Below are positions 25,712-34,643 of a stretch of 64,000 nt of DNA, piece after piece. This DNA comes from Collinsella aerofaciens (GTDB lineage: Bacteria > Actinomycetota > Coriobacteriia > Coriobacteriales > Coriobacteriaceae): assembly GCA_021639365.1 (NCBI GenBank), contig JAJXHK010000004.1:1-64000 (forward strand), given 5' to 3'. The notes under the pieces are model-generated. The model saw only the letters and a list, made by a program, of their open reading frames with translations. It did not search any database and was not told the origin of the DNA. The position numbers and the translations under genes are program-made. How positions within the stretch are numbered: position 1 is the stretch's first letter; the number at the start of each line of letters is the position of its first letter.

Positions 25712-26602
25712 CTAGCCCGTTACGTAATACCAGACCACGTTGTCGCCGTTGGAGAGAACGTAGTTGCTGCAGGCCGTCATGGGCGTTGCGCCGTTGACGG
25801 AGTACATCCAGCCGCTCGTACCGCCGTACTGTTTCTCGGCCAAACCACCAATCGCGGAGACATACGTGCCGTACGACGAGCCATGTGCGTTGACAGAAAG
25901 GCCCAGCGCGCACAGGGCATCGTAGACGGTAGCGCCTTCGTTAAAGGTAAAGGTGCCACCAGAAGACACAGGATTGCCCACAGCGCTCGATGTGACCGAA
26001 ACCGTCACTGTTACGTAGCTGGACTCCTGCGAGCCGCCCTGGCCGCCCGAGGAGGCGTTTCCACCATTAGAAGATGAGGCTCCATCAGACGACTGGCCAC
26101 CGCCCGAAGAAGCACCGCCAGACGCATTGGAAGTATCACCGGCTCCCGTATTTTGGGCAGCGGATTTATCGCCAGACTTCTTGCCGTCCTGGTCCTCGGA
26201 CTTCTTGTTATCCGAGTTCTTGTCCGATTCCTTGTTTGAAGACTCGGAATCGTCCTTGGACTTGGACTCATCTTTTGCGTCATTCGATGACTTGAAATCC
26301 TTGGAACTGGCCTCGCCCGAAGCGGCAGACGAGCCAGACGCCTTGGTGTCCTTGGTGACGACGCTCTCCCCCGACACGGTCTGAATGATCCAGTCGATAG
26401 ACCAGGCACCGCTTGTGGAAGGATGGACGAAACCCAGCGAGACGACGATCAGAATGGTGCACGCGGCAGTCAGAACGCCGAGGAGCGCCTTGCGGCGAGG
26501 GGCGGACGCCGCCGAAGCGGCGCCCTTTTGCTTTGCATCGTCAAGCTGGATAAACGAGGAATCTGGTTGCTTGGGGTCAGCGTCCTTGGATTTATTGGAC
26601 AC
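25712..26602 (-). CDS. Membrane-anchored DUF4430 (transcobalamin-like) protein
   Basis: About 296 residues. A short cytoplasmic N-terminus with basic residues is followed by one membrane helix (LLGVLTAACTILIVVSLGF), then a long Ser/Lys/Asp/Glu- and Gly-rich linker (residues 75-195), and a C-terminal DUF4430 domain (about 197-296) recognisable by FTFNEGATVYDAL, YVSAIGGLAEKQYG, GWMYSVNG and the final NGDNVVWYYV. DUF4430 is the fold of the C-terminal domain of transcobalamin. The gene abuts the stop of the large DUF4430 gene; a GTG at 26611 touches that stop and a GTG at 26602, after AGGTGAGG, is my choice. It shares the upstream cobalamin riboswitch. Corrinoid binding is inferred, not shown. 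Confidence 0.85.
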   Translation of the reverse strand: MSNKSKDADPKQPDSSFIQLDDAKQKGAASAASAPRRKALLGVLTAACTILIVVSLGFVHPSTSGAWSIDWIIQTVSGESVVTKDTKASGSSAASGEASSKDFKSSNDAKDESKSKDDSESSNKESDKNSDNKKSEDQDGKKSGDKSAAQNTGAGDTSNASGGASSGGGQSSDGASSSNGGNASSGGQGGSQESSYVTVTVSVTSSAVGNPVSSGGTFTFNEGATVYDALCALGLSVNAHGSSYGTYVSAIGGLAEKQYGGTSGWMYSVNGATPMTACSNYVLSNGDNVVWYYVTG

Positions 26603-26611
26603 AGCCCTCAC

Positions 26612-29600
26612 CTACCGACGTTTGGTGAACACGAACACGCCGACGATGGCGAGACCGATGACGCCGGCGGCAACGCCAACAATGGCGAGCGGGTTGGTGC
26701 CAGTCTCCTGCTCGGAGGCACTAGAGGACTTCTTAGCAGTGGTCGTGGAAGCAGCACCCGTATCGGACTTGGAATCGGACTTCTTGTCGGACTTGCCGTC
26801 CTTCTTGTCAAACTTCTTGTCAGACTTCTTCTCGTCCTTCTTATCGGACTTATCGGTGTCCTTCTTGTCGGACTTGTTGTCCTTGGTCTCGGTCTTGGTC
26901 GACACCGTCGTCTTGGTCGTCGGCTTATGACCCGGGGCGATAGCGCCGCCGGCCTGCTGGCCCTTCGTGCCGGAGCCGGAACCCGTGCCCGTGCCAGCAC
27001 CAGAACCGTTGCCAGCGCCACCGTTGCCACCATTAGTGCCAGAACCGCCATTGCCGCCAGGGTTAACGGCATTCTTGGTCCACTTGGCATACAGCGTCAG
27101 ATCGGCCGTCACCGGTGTACTGAAGTCATACGCCTGCGTGCAAGCCTCATCGGTGAACCAACCGCCGAAAGTGTAGCCATCGCGCGTCGGATCGGCCGGC
27201 TTGACCAGCTTGCCGTCGGCCGTAGCAACAAACTTAGTGTCGCAAGCAGACCCGCCGTTGGAATTAAAGGCAACCGTCCAAGACTCAACAGCCCCGAGCT
27301 TGAACAGAGTACCCGAATCATTGATGTAGTACAGGTTGCCAGAAGCATCGGCAATGACCGGAGAGTCACAGTACTGGTAATGGCCAGCCGCATCATAGAT
27401 CTGCGTCGCCTCTGCGTCGCCGAGCGTATAGCGATACACGCCACCACCAGCAGAGTAGTTGACGTAATCCTTGCTATCCGCGCTGTTCACGGTGAAGTAC
27501 ACATAGGTCTTGCCGCCCTGAACACTCACCAGCGGAGTAGCAGCAATACCGTTGAGGCCAGCCGGCAGCGCCTTGCCGTCGGCAGCAGTGACCATCGTGG
27601 TCTTACCCGTCTTCAGGTTATAGAGAACCAGAGCAGAGCCCGTAGCCGTCTGTCCGCCGACAATCAGATTGTCACCAGACACCGCTGGGGCGCTCAGATT
27701 ATTCGTAAGGCCCAGATCAACCGTCTTCTGTTCACTCAGCACGCCCTTCGCCGAAAGCGAAATCACATGGAGCATTCCGTCGTGCGTCATCTGATAGAAG
27801 GTCGAACCATTGGACGGATCGGCAATGCAATCGGCATTTGCGACAGCGCCGAGCTTCATGGTCGAAACGACATCGCCCGCCGTCTTATCAATGCACTTAA
27901 GCGTGCCCGCGCTCGTAGGAACAATGGTGTACTTATCCGTCAGCGCAGCGCCAGTCCAATAATAGCCCTCGGAAGGGTCAATGTTCTGCCAAGAGACTTC
28001 GCCCGTGGCAATCTTGATACGCTTCAGGGAGCCGTTGCCGTAGGTCGCGTTGTAGTTTTCGTCATACGAAATATCGACCGTACCAACATAGACGTACTCG
28101 CCATCCGAAACCACGGTGCAGGAGCTCTGCGTCAAGTCCGTCAAACCAGGCGTCAGCCACTTGCAGATCAGCTTGTCCGCAGTAATCGCCTGGACCGCAC
28201 CGCCGTTGAGCGGAACGATGATAAGACCATTGGTATAGATCGGACGAGAGGTATAGCTCACCTTGGAGGCAAGCGGCGCAGAGGCAACCTTTTTGCCCGT
28301 GGACGAATCGATCTTAATGAGCTCGTTCTCGGTCGCGATGTACACAAAGCCGTTAGCGACGACAGGCTCGCTGCAGTTGGCATACTGCTGGCCAGACTCG
28401 GCCTTCCAATCGAAGGCCCACTTAAGACCAGCGGCCTGCGCAGGCGTCTTGGCATCCGTTACGGTCGAACCGTTGCCACTGTTGCCGTAGCCGGCCCACT
28501 CGGCATCCCAATCAGGAGTCGTCGCACTCGGGTCCACGACAATCTTGTCGGGATCGGGCATGGGCGATTTATCAGTTGTATAGGCAAGCGTAACCTTATC
28601 GCCGCTCTTGAGCGTAATCTGATTGGCGCAGAAAGAGGAGGCCTCTCCATTGATATACAGATGCCAGTATTTTTTGGTCGCACCATCATAGCCGTACGTC
28701 TTGTCTTCAAACGGCGAGTCGATGGAATTGAGGAACCAGTAGTCACCACTCTGGAGGCCGTTGTACGTAACGCCCTTGGCCTTCAGAGCCGCCTCAATAA
28801 GGTCCTGAGCCGTAGAGCCTTCGGGCGGAGAAACGTTGCTTGCCGAGCCCCAGCGAGTATTGTTGCCGTTGGCATCGGGACCGATAACATCGACAGACCC
28901 AAGAACCTGGCCAGGAAGGGCATCGGCATCAGCACCATACATAAAGGTGATGGCATCGCCCTCTTGGAGCTCGTAGTTGCCGGCCCCGACCTGGGCGAAC
29001 TTGCCATTTACATAGAACTGCCAATAACTTTTGGTCGCAGGATCATACTCATAGATCTTACCGTCAAGCGGCGAGGTAATGCCGCTGAGGTACCAGCCCC
29101 AAGGCTCTTCTCTAGCATCGAGAGTAAGACCAGTCTGCTCAAGGAGATCCTTAGCAGTGGAGCCTGCCCTGAGGCTCATCTGACCCGTCGAAGCCCAAAC
29201 CTGCTGCTTGCCGTCCTTGTCCTTGCCAAGCACCTGAACGGAAGCACGGACGGAATCAGAGGGCAACTGGTCGCCCCAGCCACCGTAGAACCACGTAACG
29301 GTATCGCCGGCATGAATGGTGACATTGTCCGCCGTGTAGTCGCTCGACTTGCCGTTGATGAACAGCTGCCAAGAGGTCGAATAATCGAGCGGCGTACCCA
29401 GCTCAACGCCGTTGTACTTAAGGCTCAGAATGAAGGAGCCTGCAGCAACGGCGTCGATGCCATTCGCCTCGAGCGCGACCTTCGTAAGGTCAAGTGCGCT
29501 CGAGCCGGACGTCACCACATACTGCGCGTTATCGACCCAAGTCTGAGTCTTGCCCTGGGCATCGCGACCAATGACGGTCACATTTGCGGCAACCTGGTCC

Positions 29601-30481
29601 TTAACGACAGGGGACGAGCTACCAGCCGTATAGGCAAACTCAATCTTCTGCCCCTGGGTGAGCTTGACGCTGCTCGCGCCAACCGAGGAAGACACGCCGT
29701 CGACGAACAGCTGCCAGAAGGCATTAGTCGTCGGATCGTAGGCAAGCGTGCGGCCATCGCTCGGAGACGTGATGCTCTTGAGGTAGAAGCCGTATGCCGT
29801 GTTCGGTTCGTAATCCGCTTTAAAGCCCGTCTTCTGCTGCAGCTTAACGAAGGCATCCGCAGCCGTCGCGCCCTCGTCGAGCTTGAGCTGCGTAGGTGCC
29901 ACCCAGGTCTGAGCCTTGCCGTCGGCATCGGTGCCGATAATCGAGAACGAGACCTCGACTTGCTTCTTGGCGACATCGCCGGTTTCTGTCGGGTTCTCTG
30001 TCTGAACGGCAGCCGCGGCGGCAGATCCTGCTTGGCCAGCGGATGCCGCTGAAGACTGCTCGCTCGCGGCAGGGCTCTCCCCCGTCGCCGAGCCTTCGTC
30101 GCCAGCTGCCGCCCCTGTTGTGGCGGCACTAGCTGCGGGCGCGCTCCCAGAATCCGAAACCTCGGCGCCGCTCTGCTCAGCGGCACCGCCCGCAAGCGCT
30201 GCGTCCTCACTCGGCGTCGCAGCCTGAGCCACAGCCTCGGCAATGCCCTCGGCGCCCTCGGCCCACAGCTGAGCCGGCGTGGTGCCAAAGGCCATCGCGA
30301 AGGCCAGGAATGCCACCAGACCGCGCTTAGCTACACCGCGTGCAATCGCGCCACGGCGATGCAACGAGGCGCACTCACGCTCGTCCTCAAACATATCCAT
30401 TTGTCCCCCATTGTCTGTACTTGGAGCGTTGCCTTGAGGCTGCCCCACGTCATCGCGCATGTTGCGCTCGAGTTCCCCCAT
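26612..30481 (-). CDS. Large surface protein: four DUF4430 domains, PQQ-type propeller, InlB repeat, C-terminal anchor
   Basis: A 1289-residue exported protein. Residues 1-50 form a long hydrophilic leader, then a signal helix (GLVAFLAFAMAFG) ending near LWAEG. After an Ala/Ser-rich stretch come four DUF4430 domains (about 175-285, 295-395, 410-515, 525-640), each with a WQLF(V/I)(D/N)G-type strand and a G(D/Q)x(I/V)xFxY end. Residues 690-1080 read as repeated strands of a PQQ/WD-type beta-propeller (VVANGFVYIATEN). A Listeria/Bacteroides-type repeat (GYTFGGWFTDEAC, LTLYAKW) follows near 1100, then a Gly/Asn linker, a Lys/Asp/Ser-rich spacer and a C-terminal helix with TKRR tail. EQETG before that helix is a degenerate LPXTG-like site. 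The ATG follows GGAGGGAAGGGG. A cobalamin riboswitch precedes it. Confidence 0.88.
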   Translation of the reverse strand: MGELERNMRDDVGQPQGNAPSTDNGGQMDMFEDERECASLHRRGAIARGVAKRGLVAFLAFAMAFGTTPAQLWAEGAEGIAEAVAQAATPSEDAALAGGAAEQSGAEVSDSGSAPAASAATTGAAAGDEGSATGESPAASEQSSAASAGQAGSAAAAAVQTENPTETGDVAKKQVEVSFSIIGTDADGKAQTWVAPTQLKLDEGATAADAFVKLQQKTGFKADYEPNTAYGFYLKSITSPSDGRTLAYDPTTNAFWQLFVDGVSSSVGASSVKLTQGQKIEFAYTAGSSSPVVKDQVAANVTVIGRDAQGKTQTWVDNAQYVVTSGSSALDLTKVALEANGIDAVAAGSFILSLKYNGVELGTPLDYSTSWQLFINGKSSDYTADNVTIHAGDTVTWFYGGWGDQLPSDSVRASVQVLGKDKDGKQQVWASTGQMSLRAGSTAKDLLEQTGLTLDAREEPWGWYLSGITSPLDGKIYEYDPATKSYWQFYVNGKFAQVGAGNYELQEGDAITFMYGADADALPGQVLGSVDVIGPDANGNNTRWGSASNVSPPEGSTAQDLIEAALKAKGVTYNGLQSGDYWFLNSIDSPFEDKTYGYDGATKKYWHLYINGEASSFCANQITLKSGDKVTLAYTTDKSPMPDPDKIVVDPSATTPDWDAEWAGYGNSGNGSTVTDAKTPAQAAGLKWAFDWKAESGQQYANCSEPVVANGFVYIATENELIKIDSSTGKKVASAPLASKVSYTSRPIYTNGLIIVPLNGGAVQAITADKLICKWLTPGLTDLTQSSCTVVSDGEYVYVGTVDISYDENYNATYGNGSLKRIKIATGEVSWQNIDPSEGYYWTGAALTDKYTIVPTSAGTLKCIDKTAGDVVSTMKLGAVANADCIADPSNGSTFYQMTHDGMLHVISLSAKGVLSEQKTVDLGLTNNLSAPAVSGDNLIVGGQTATGSALVLYNLKTGKTTMVTAADGKALPAGLNGIAATPLVSVQGGKTYVYFTVNSADSKDYVNYSAGGGVYRYTLGDAEATQIYDAAGHYQYCDSPVIADASGNLYYINDSGTLFKLGAVESWTVAFNSNGGSACDTKFVATADGKLVKPADPTRDGYTFGGWFTDEACTQAYDFSTPVTADLTLYAKWTKNAVNPGGNGGSGTNGGNGGAGNGSGAGTGTGSGSGTKGQQAGGAIAPGHKPTTKTTVSTKTETKDNKSDKKDTDKSDKKDEKKSDKKFDKKDGKSDKKSDSKSDTGAASTTTAKKSSSASEQETGTNPLAIVGVAAGVIGLAIVGVFVFTKRR

Positions 30482-30543
30482 CGGGGTCCCCCTTCCCTCC
30501 AGAGCCCTATGCACGCCGGCGGCATACGCCGCAGCCGCATGCA

Positions 30544-30716
30544 AGATGGGAGGCGATCCGACTTAACCTTAACGACTCGGGCACGTCGTCCGATCTGCGA
30601 CGCGAACATCCCGAGCCAAGAGGAATTACGGTTACTGGTACAGCCGGGGACTTGCACCCCGATTCTCCCAAACGCGCAGGAAAACCGCGCATTCGTGCGT
30701 CTCCGCACCACCATCT
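30544..30716 (-). promoter_or_regulatory. Cobalamin riboswitch
   Basis: On the minus strand the leader of the large DUF4430 gene carries the pieces of a cobalamin riboswitch in order: P1 5' arm AGATGG (30711-30716), a small P2-like stem, the core GGGAG..GGGGTGCAAGTCCCC with the TGCAAGTCC loop-stem, GGCTGTACCAGTAACCGTAA, a variable arm, and the B12-box-like AGTCGGATCGCCTCCC (from 30563 down to 30548) closing with CCATCT (30544-30549), which pairs perfectly with the 5' AGATGG. The start codon is 63 bases beyond. No T-run terminator follows; a hairpin at about 30512-30540 lies between aptamer and ribosome binding site, so control of translation is more likely than of termination (inference). B12 would reduce expression, as in most members. 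Confidence 0.82.
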
Positions 30717-30752
30717 AGGCCATCGATTATTACCGTCAATATGGTAGCACGC

Positions 30753-30780
30753 AAAAGGGCCTCGCACGCAGGCGAAGCCC
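30753..30780 (-). terminator. Intrinsic terminator after the UbiB-like gene
   Basis: On the minus strand GGGCTTCGC pairs with GCGAGGCCC (one G-T pair) around a 6-base loop, followed by TTTTG. It lies about 50 bases after the UbiB-like stop and just upstream of the riboswitch. Confidence 0.8.
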
Positions 30781-30831
30781 AAGGTAAAAGCTATTGTTTG
30801 CGATAGGAAAATGCGGTGACGGTCGCAGCCC

Positions 30832-32595
30832 CTAGTGCTTGCTGCCGTGACTGTTAAGCCAGATATTGCGGCCCAGCATAAGCGCCAGCACCAGCGCGCT
30901 CACGTAGCCCATAAAGCCAATGACCGGGATACCAAACACAACCGGCTCGATGCGTGCGTAGTACACCACCGACGAACCGATAAACAGGCCGGCGATAACG
31001 ATAGCCATCGACATGCGGTCGATAATTCCGCCCAGCTGTCGCAGCGCCTTATCGCTGCTCATGATCTGCGTGTTCACCTTAAGCTGGCCGCGCGTGAGCA
31101 TACGCGAAGCCAAGCCCAGATACTCGGCTGCCTCGAGCGAGCCTTTTGCCGCGCGATAGCTGCTCGCGGCAAGATCGCGTCCCATATCACGCACGCGCGC
31201 ATAGGTGCTCTTCTCGTTTTTGATATGCGTCTGGATGATCTGGATCATGTTGACGTTGGGCATGTACTCGGTCAGCAAACCCTCGAGCGTCACCATGCCG
31301 CGCGCGAACATCGTCACTACGCTCGGCAGCTCAACGTCATTCTTACGCGCGAGGTTTAACAGCGAGGTCAAAAACTCGCCGATATCAAGATCCTTCAGGT
31401 CAAGGCCCGCAAAGTCTGCGACGATAAAGTCAAGATCGGACAAAAAGGCCGAATGATCGAGCTCAGCCGAATCGCCACGCGTCACGGCGAAGCGCATGAG
31501 CGAATCCTTGAGCTTTGGCACGTCGCCCTCGGCCACGGCGAAAATCATGTCCTTTACGATACCGCGATCGTGGCTCGACATGCGTCCGACCATGCCCAAG
31601 TCGATAAAGTAAACGATGCCGTCCTTGAGAATAATGTTTCCCGCATGCGGGTCGGCATGGAAAAAGCCGTCATCGAGCACCTGCGTCGAGTAGTCCTCGA
31701 CAATCGCGGCACCGATCTTTTCCAAGTCATAGCCCTCGGCCACCAAGCACTCAGGATCGGCGATCGAAATGCCGTCGATGTAGTCCATGACCACAACGTG
31801 CTCGGTGCACAGATCCAGATAGGATTTAGGACACGTCACGCCATGAACGCTCTTATGGAACTCGTAGAAGTCGTTGAGGTTTTTGGCCTCGGCCAAAAAG
31901 TTGGTCTCCTCGCGAAACGAGGTCCACAACTCCTCGACTACGCCGTGCAGGTCAACGAATTGATCGGTGTTGACGAACTTGGAAACGATACGCACCACCG
32001 AGCGGATGATATCGATGTCCTGTGCCATAACCTGCTGCGCACCGGGGCGCTGCACCTTGACGGCCACGTCCTCGCCCGTCACCAGACGAGCGCGGTGCAC
32101 CTGCGCGAGCGATGCGCTACCAAGCGGATTGGGATCGATCGCATCGAACATCTCTCCCAAGCGCAGGCCGTATTCTTCTTCCAGACAACTGAGTACGACC
32201 TCGTACGGCACAGGCTCCACGTCGGAGCGCAGACGACGCAGCTCGTCGCAAAACCGCTGCGGCAGAATCTCGGATCGGTTGGCCAGAATCTGCCCCATCT
32301 TGACGAACATGGGGCCGAGTTCCTCGAGCAGGCGGCGCAAACGAACCGGCGTGAGGTTATCCCACACACGGTACTTTTTGACCAGGCGAACAATCTGCCC
32401 GATGCGCTCGCGGCGACCCGCCGGCGTGAGCTGGTATTCTTCATCCGGTGCCATCGCGTCGGGCTCCTCGGGGACCATATCGACAGCGCGCGGCTTCTTG
32501 CGAGCGCCCGAGACGGCAGCATCGACCTCATCGACAACCGCCGCCTCGTCACCCAAGGGATCTAGATTGTTGTAATCGGTGGTGGAATCTGCCAT
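30832..32595 (-). CDS. ABC1/UbiB (AarF) family atypical kinase-like protein
   Basis: A 587-residue member of the UbiB/ADCK family. The family signature KxGQ appears as FVKMGQILANRSEILP, the Ala-rich loop as LGSASLAQVHRA, the catalytic-loop-like FFHADPHAGNI and the metal motif YFIDLGMVG. The C-terminus has two hydrophobic helices (residues 525-580) as in bacterial UbiB. UbiB proteins support quinone or other isoprenoid lipid biology, acting as ATPases on lipids; the substrate here is unknown. About 60 extra acidic residues precede the domain. It starts eight bases after the upstream small gene, so the two are probably translationally linked. Confidence 0.9.
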   Translation of the reverse strand: MADSTTDYNNLDPLGDEAAVVDEVDAAVSGARKKPRAVDMVPEEPDAMAPDEEYQLTPAGRRERIGQIVRLVKKYRVWDNLTPVRLRRLLEELGPMFVKMGQILANRSEILPQRFCDELRRLRSDVEPVPYEVVLSCLEEEYGLRLGEMFDAIDPNPLGSASLAQVHRARLVTGEDVAVKVQRPGAQQVMAQDIDIIRSVVRIVSKFVNTDQFVDLHGVVEELWTSFREETNFLAEAKNLNDFYEFHKSVHGVTCPKSYLDLCTEHVVVMDYIDGISIADPECLVAEGYDLEKIGAAIVEDYSTQVLDDGFFHADPHAGNIILKDGIVYFIDLGMVGRMSSHDRGIVKDMIFAVAEGDVPKLKDSLMRFAVTRGDSAELDHSAFLSDLDFIVADFAGLDLKDLDIGEFLTSLLNLARKNDVELPSVVTMFARGMVTLEGLLTEYMPNVNMIQIIQTHIKNEKSTYARVRDMGRDLAASSYRAAKGSLEAAEYLGLASRMLTRGQLKVNTQIMSSDKALRQLGGIIDRMSMAIVIAGLFIGSSVVYYARIEPVVFGIPVIGFMGYVSALVLALMLGRNIWLNSHGSKH

Positions 32596-32603
32596 CTGCG
32601 CTG

Positions 32604-33020
32604 CTACTCGGCCTCTTCGGTATCCTTCGCATCGTCGGGCTCAACGGACTCGACGGGCACCGAGGTCACGTTGTCCTCGACCGAATCGACGATGTCGCGC
32701 ACATGGGCCAGGAAGGCCGTGCGCTCGGGGGCGGTCATGACGCGGACGCGGGCAAGGATGAGCTCGTCAAGCACGCGCTGGGCCGCGGTCTCGCCCTGCA
32801 TGCCCAAGCGCTCGGTCAGATCGGAGATGGTGCCACCGGCCTGCTCGAACATGTCGGACACACTGCGGGCGATATCGGGGGCGCCTGCGTCCTTGCGCAC
32901 CTGCTCGCCCTTGGTATTAAGGTCGTCGAGAACCTTCTTGCTGCCCTCGACGGCAACGGCGGCGGCGCCGAAGCCCACGTTAATGGCACCGTTAACAAGC
33001 TGATCGAGTTTCATAACCAT
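32604..33020 (-). CDS. Small helical protein co-encoded with UbiB-like kinase
   Basis: A 138-residue, mostly helical protein. Its N-terminal half (KLDQLVNGAINVGFGAAAVAV, DDLNTKGEQVRKDAG) resembles the phasin-like or PHA-granule-associated poly(3-hydroxyalkanoate)-type helical proteins that occur in front of ubiB genes in Actinobacteria and Firmicutes; the resemblance is one of layout rather than a firm assignment. The tail is acidic. The ATG at 33020 has GGAGA six bases upstream; a TTG at 33032 overlaps that site. It ends eight bases before the UbiB-like gene. Confidence 0.7.
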   Translation of the reverse strand: MVMKLDQLVNGAINVGFGAAAVAVEGSKKVLDDLNTKGEQVRKDAGAPDIARSVSDMFEQAGGTISDLTERLGMQGETAAQRVLDELILARVRVMTAPERTAFLAHVRDIVDSVEDNVTSVPVESVEPDDAKDTEEAE

Positions 33021-33119
33021 GGTTGTCTCCAATCACAAACAACTGCATTGGCGTTCTTGTACCCAAGATTGAGTGAAAGCGACAAAGCGTTTTAGCGCTA
33101 TTCGATCGACGGGAAATCC

Positions 33120-34643
33120 CTATCTCACGTTGTCGTTCATCGCGAAAGAGTTCTTCATGGCGCAGCTCGTGGTGTAGAGCACCTTGCCCAGTAGAGCATC
33201 GGTCTCTACGCGAACACGCTCGGCAAACTCCTCGTTGGCGCGTGCAAGCTCGGCAGGCACCTCGGCCTCGGGTAGAACGGCTACGGCAGCGTCGACGTCA
33301 TGGATCTGCTTGTGGCCCATGCCACCGACCTTCTCCTGATAGTCCTCCACGGCGCGACCGCACTCGTGGAAACGGACATCGGCCAGGGCGCCGATCAGGC
33401 GGTTGGCCCAGTAGAAGTTCTCGGACGTCACGCGAGCCTGGGTGTCAGCGTAGTACTCGGGCATGGTCTCGACGTTGGCGTACAGCGGAACCAGCGCGTT
33501 AAACGAGTTGGAGCCAAAGGCCATCCACTGCACGGCGCGGTAGGCCGGCTGCGCATAGGGACGCAGCTGCAGTACGGCGAGTTGGCTGTTGCGGTTGATG
33601 CCGATGGGACGATAGGCGCCGCGTGTGGCGGGCGTACCCTTGCTGCCGTAGCAGTCGTACTCCGTGCCCTGGTAGTGGCTCGAAAGCACGTACTTGATGT
33701 CCTCGATGGTCACCTTACGCTCGGGCACGCGGCTCCAGGGGATATCGTCGCTCTCGGGCGTGTAGTCGGCCTCGGGACCGTCCCACACATCGCTGGGGTT
33801 AAGGCAGCGCTGCATGTACCACGCGCGCGGCGTGTTGTAGACATGGTCGCTGTCGCTGTGCGAGCCAAAGGCCTCGCGCGGGTTGAAGACCGTCGCCGGA
33901 CCGTCGCCCTCAACGCCCAGCGTCAAGTCCAGATGCCACTCGGCCATCCAGGCGCGCAGGTCGGCGGAGCACATGTGGTCGGCCTGGGCGCCCTCGGCGT
34001 CATCCAGGTCAAAGCTATCGATACCCAGCTGGTTGGGCATGGTCACATAAGCGTCATCGGGCACGCGCTTGGCGATCCAGTGGTGGCCGCCGATGGTCTC
34101 GAGCCACCAGATCTCGTCCACGTCGCTAAAGGCGATGCCGTTGTTCTCGTAGGTGCCGTAGCGCTCGAGCAGGTCACCCAGAATGCGTACGCCGTCGCGG
34201 GCGGATTTGGCATATGGCAGCACCAGGGTCACCATGTCCTCCTCGCCCAGACCGCCGGGCTGCGACGGAACATAGCCGTCCTCGCCCTCGTTGCCCTTGG
34301 CGGGCACGTAGTCCACGAGCGGGTCGGCGCCGCGAACGCGCTCGTTGGTGGTGAGCGTCTCGGTTGCGGACATACCCACATTGAGCTCGTTGAAACCGGC
34401 CTCGGCCCAGATGCCGTGGCCCGGAACAACATCGGGGACGCTCGTGTAGCGCATGGGGTTATCGGGCAGCTCAACGGTCAGGTGACTCAGGACGCTCGTG
34501 TAGACGCGCGGCTGCTCGTCGGAATGCACCACGCGCATACGCTTGGGCTCAAACACCCCGTTGGACGAGTCCTCGTTACGCGCGACCAGGGTCGACCCGT
34601 CGTAGCTCGCGTTCTTACCAACCAAAATCGTTGTGCACGGCAT
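33120..34643 (-). CDS. C69 family dipeptidase (PepD type)
   Basis: A 507-residue Ntn-hydrolase-type dipeptidase. The N-terminus MPCTTILVGKNASYDGST gives Cys3, the expected nucleophile, exposed after removal of the preceding residues, and the family motif ARNEDSS. Internal WWLETIGGHHWIAKR is another conserved part. The ATG at 34643 has AAGGAGG six bases upstream; an in-frame ATG two codons earlier overlaps the binding site. Together with the M20 dipeptidase at 4155, it indicates peptide use as a nutrient source. Confidence 0.94.
   Translation of the reverse strand: MPCTTILVGKNASYDGSTLVARNEDSSNGVFEPKRMRVVHSDEQPRVYTSVLSHLTVELPDNPMRYTSVPDVVPGHGIWAEAGFNELNVGMSATETLTTNERVRGADPLVDYVPAKGNEGEDGYVPSQPGGLGEEDMVTLVLPYAKSARDGVRILGDLLERYGTYENNGIAFSDVDEIWWLETIGGHHWIAKRVPDDAYVTMPNQLGIDSFDLDDAEGAQADHMCSADLRAWMAEWHLDLTLGVEGDGPATVFNPREAFGSHSDSDHVYNTPRAWYMQRCLNPSDVWDGPEADYTPESDDIPWSRVPERKVTIEDIKYVLSSHYQGTEYDCYGSKGTPATRGAYRPIGINRNSQLAVLQLRPYAQPAYRAVQWMAFGSNSFNALVPLYANVETMPEYYADTQARVTSENFYWANRLIGALADVRFHECGRAVEDYQEKVGGMGHKQIHDVDAAVAVLPEAEVPAELARANEEFAERVRVETDALLGKVLYTTSCAMKNSFAMNDNVR

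Noticed and set aside
26767..26900. Lys/Asp/Ser-rich repeats in the large DUF4430 gene
   Set aside because: They form a charged wall-spanning linker, common in surface proteins, and need no special explanation.
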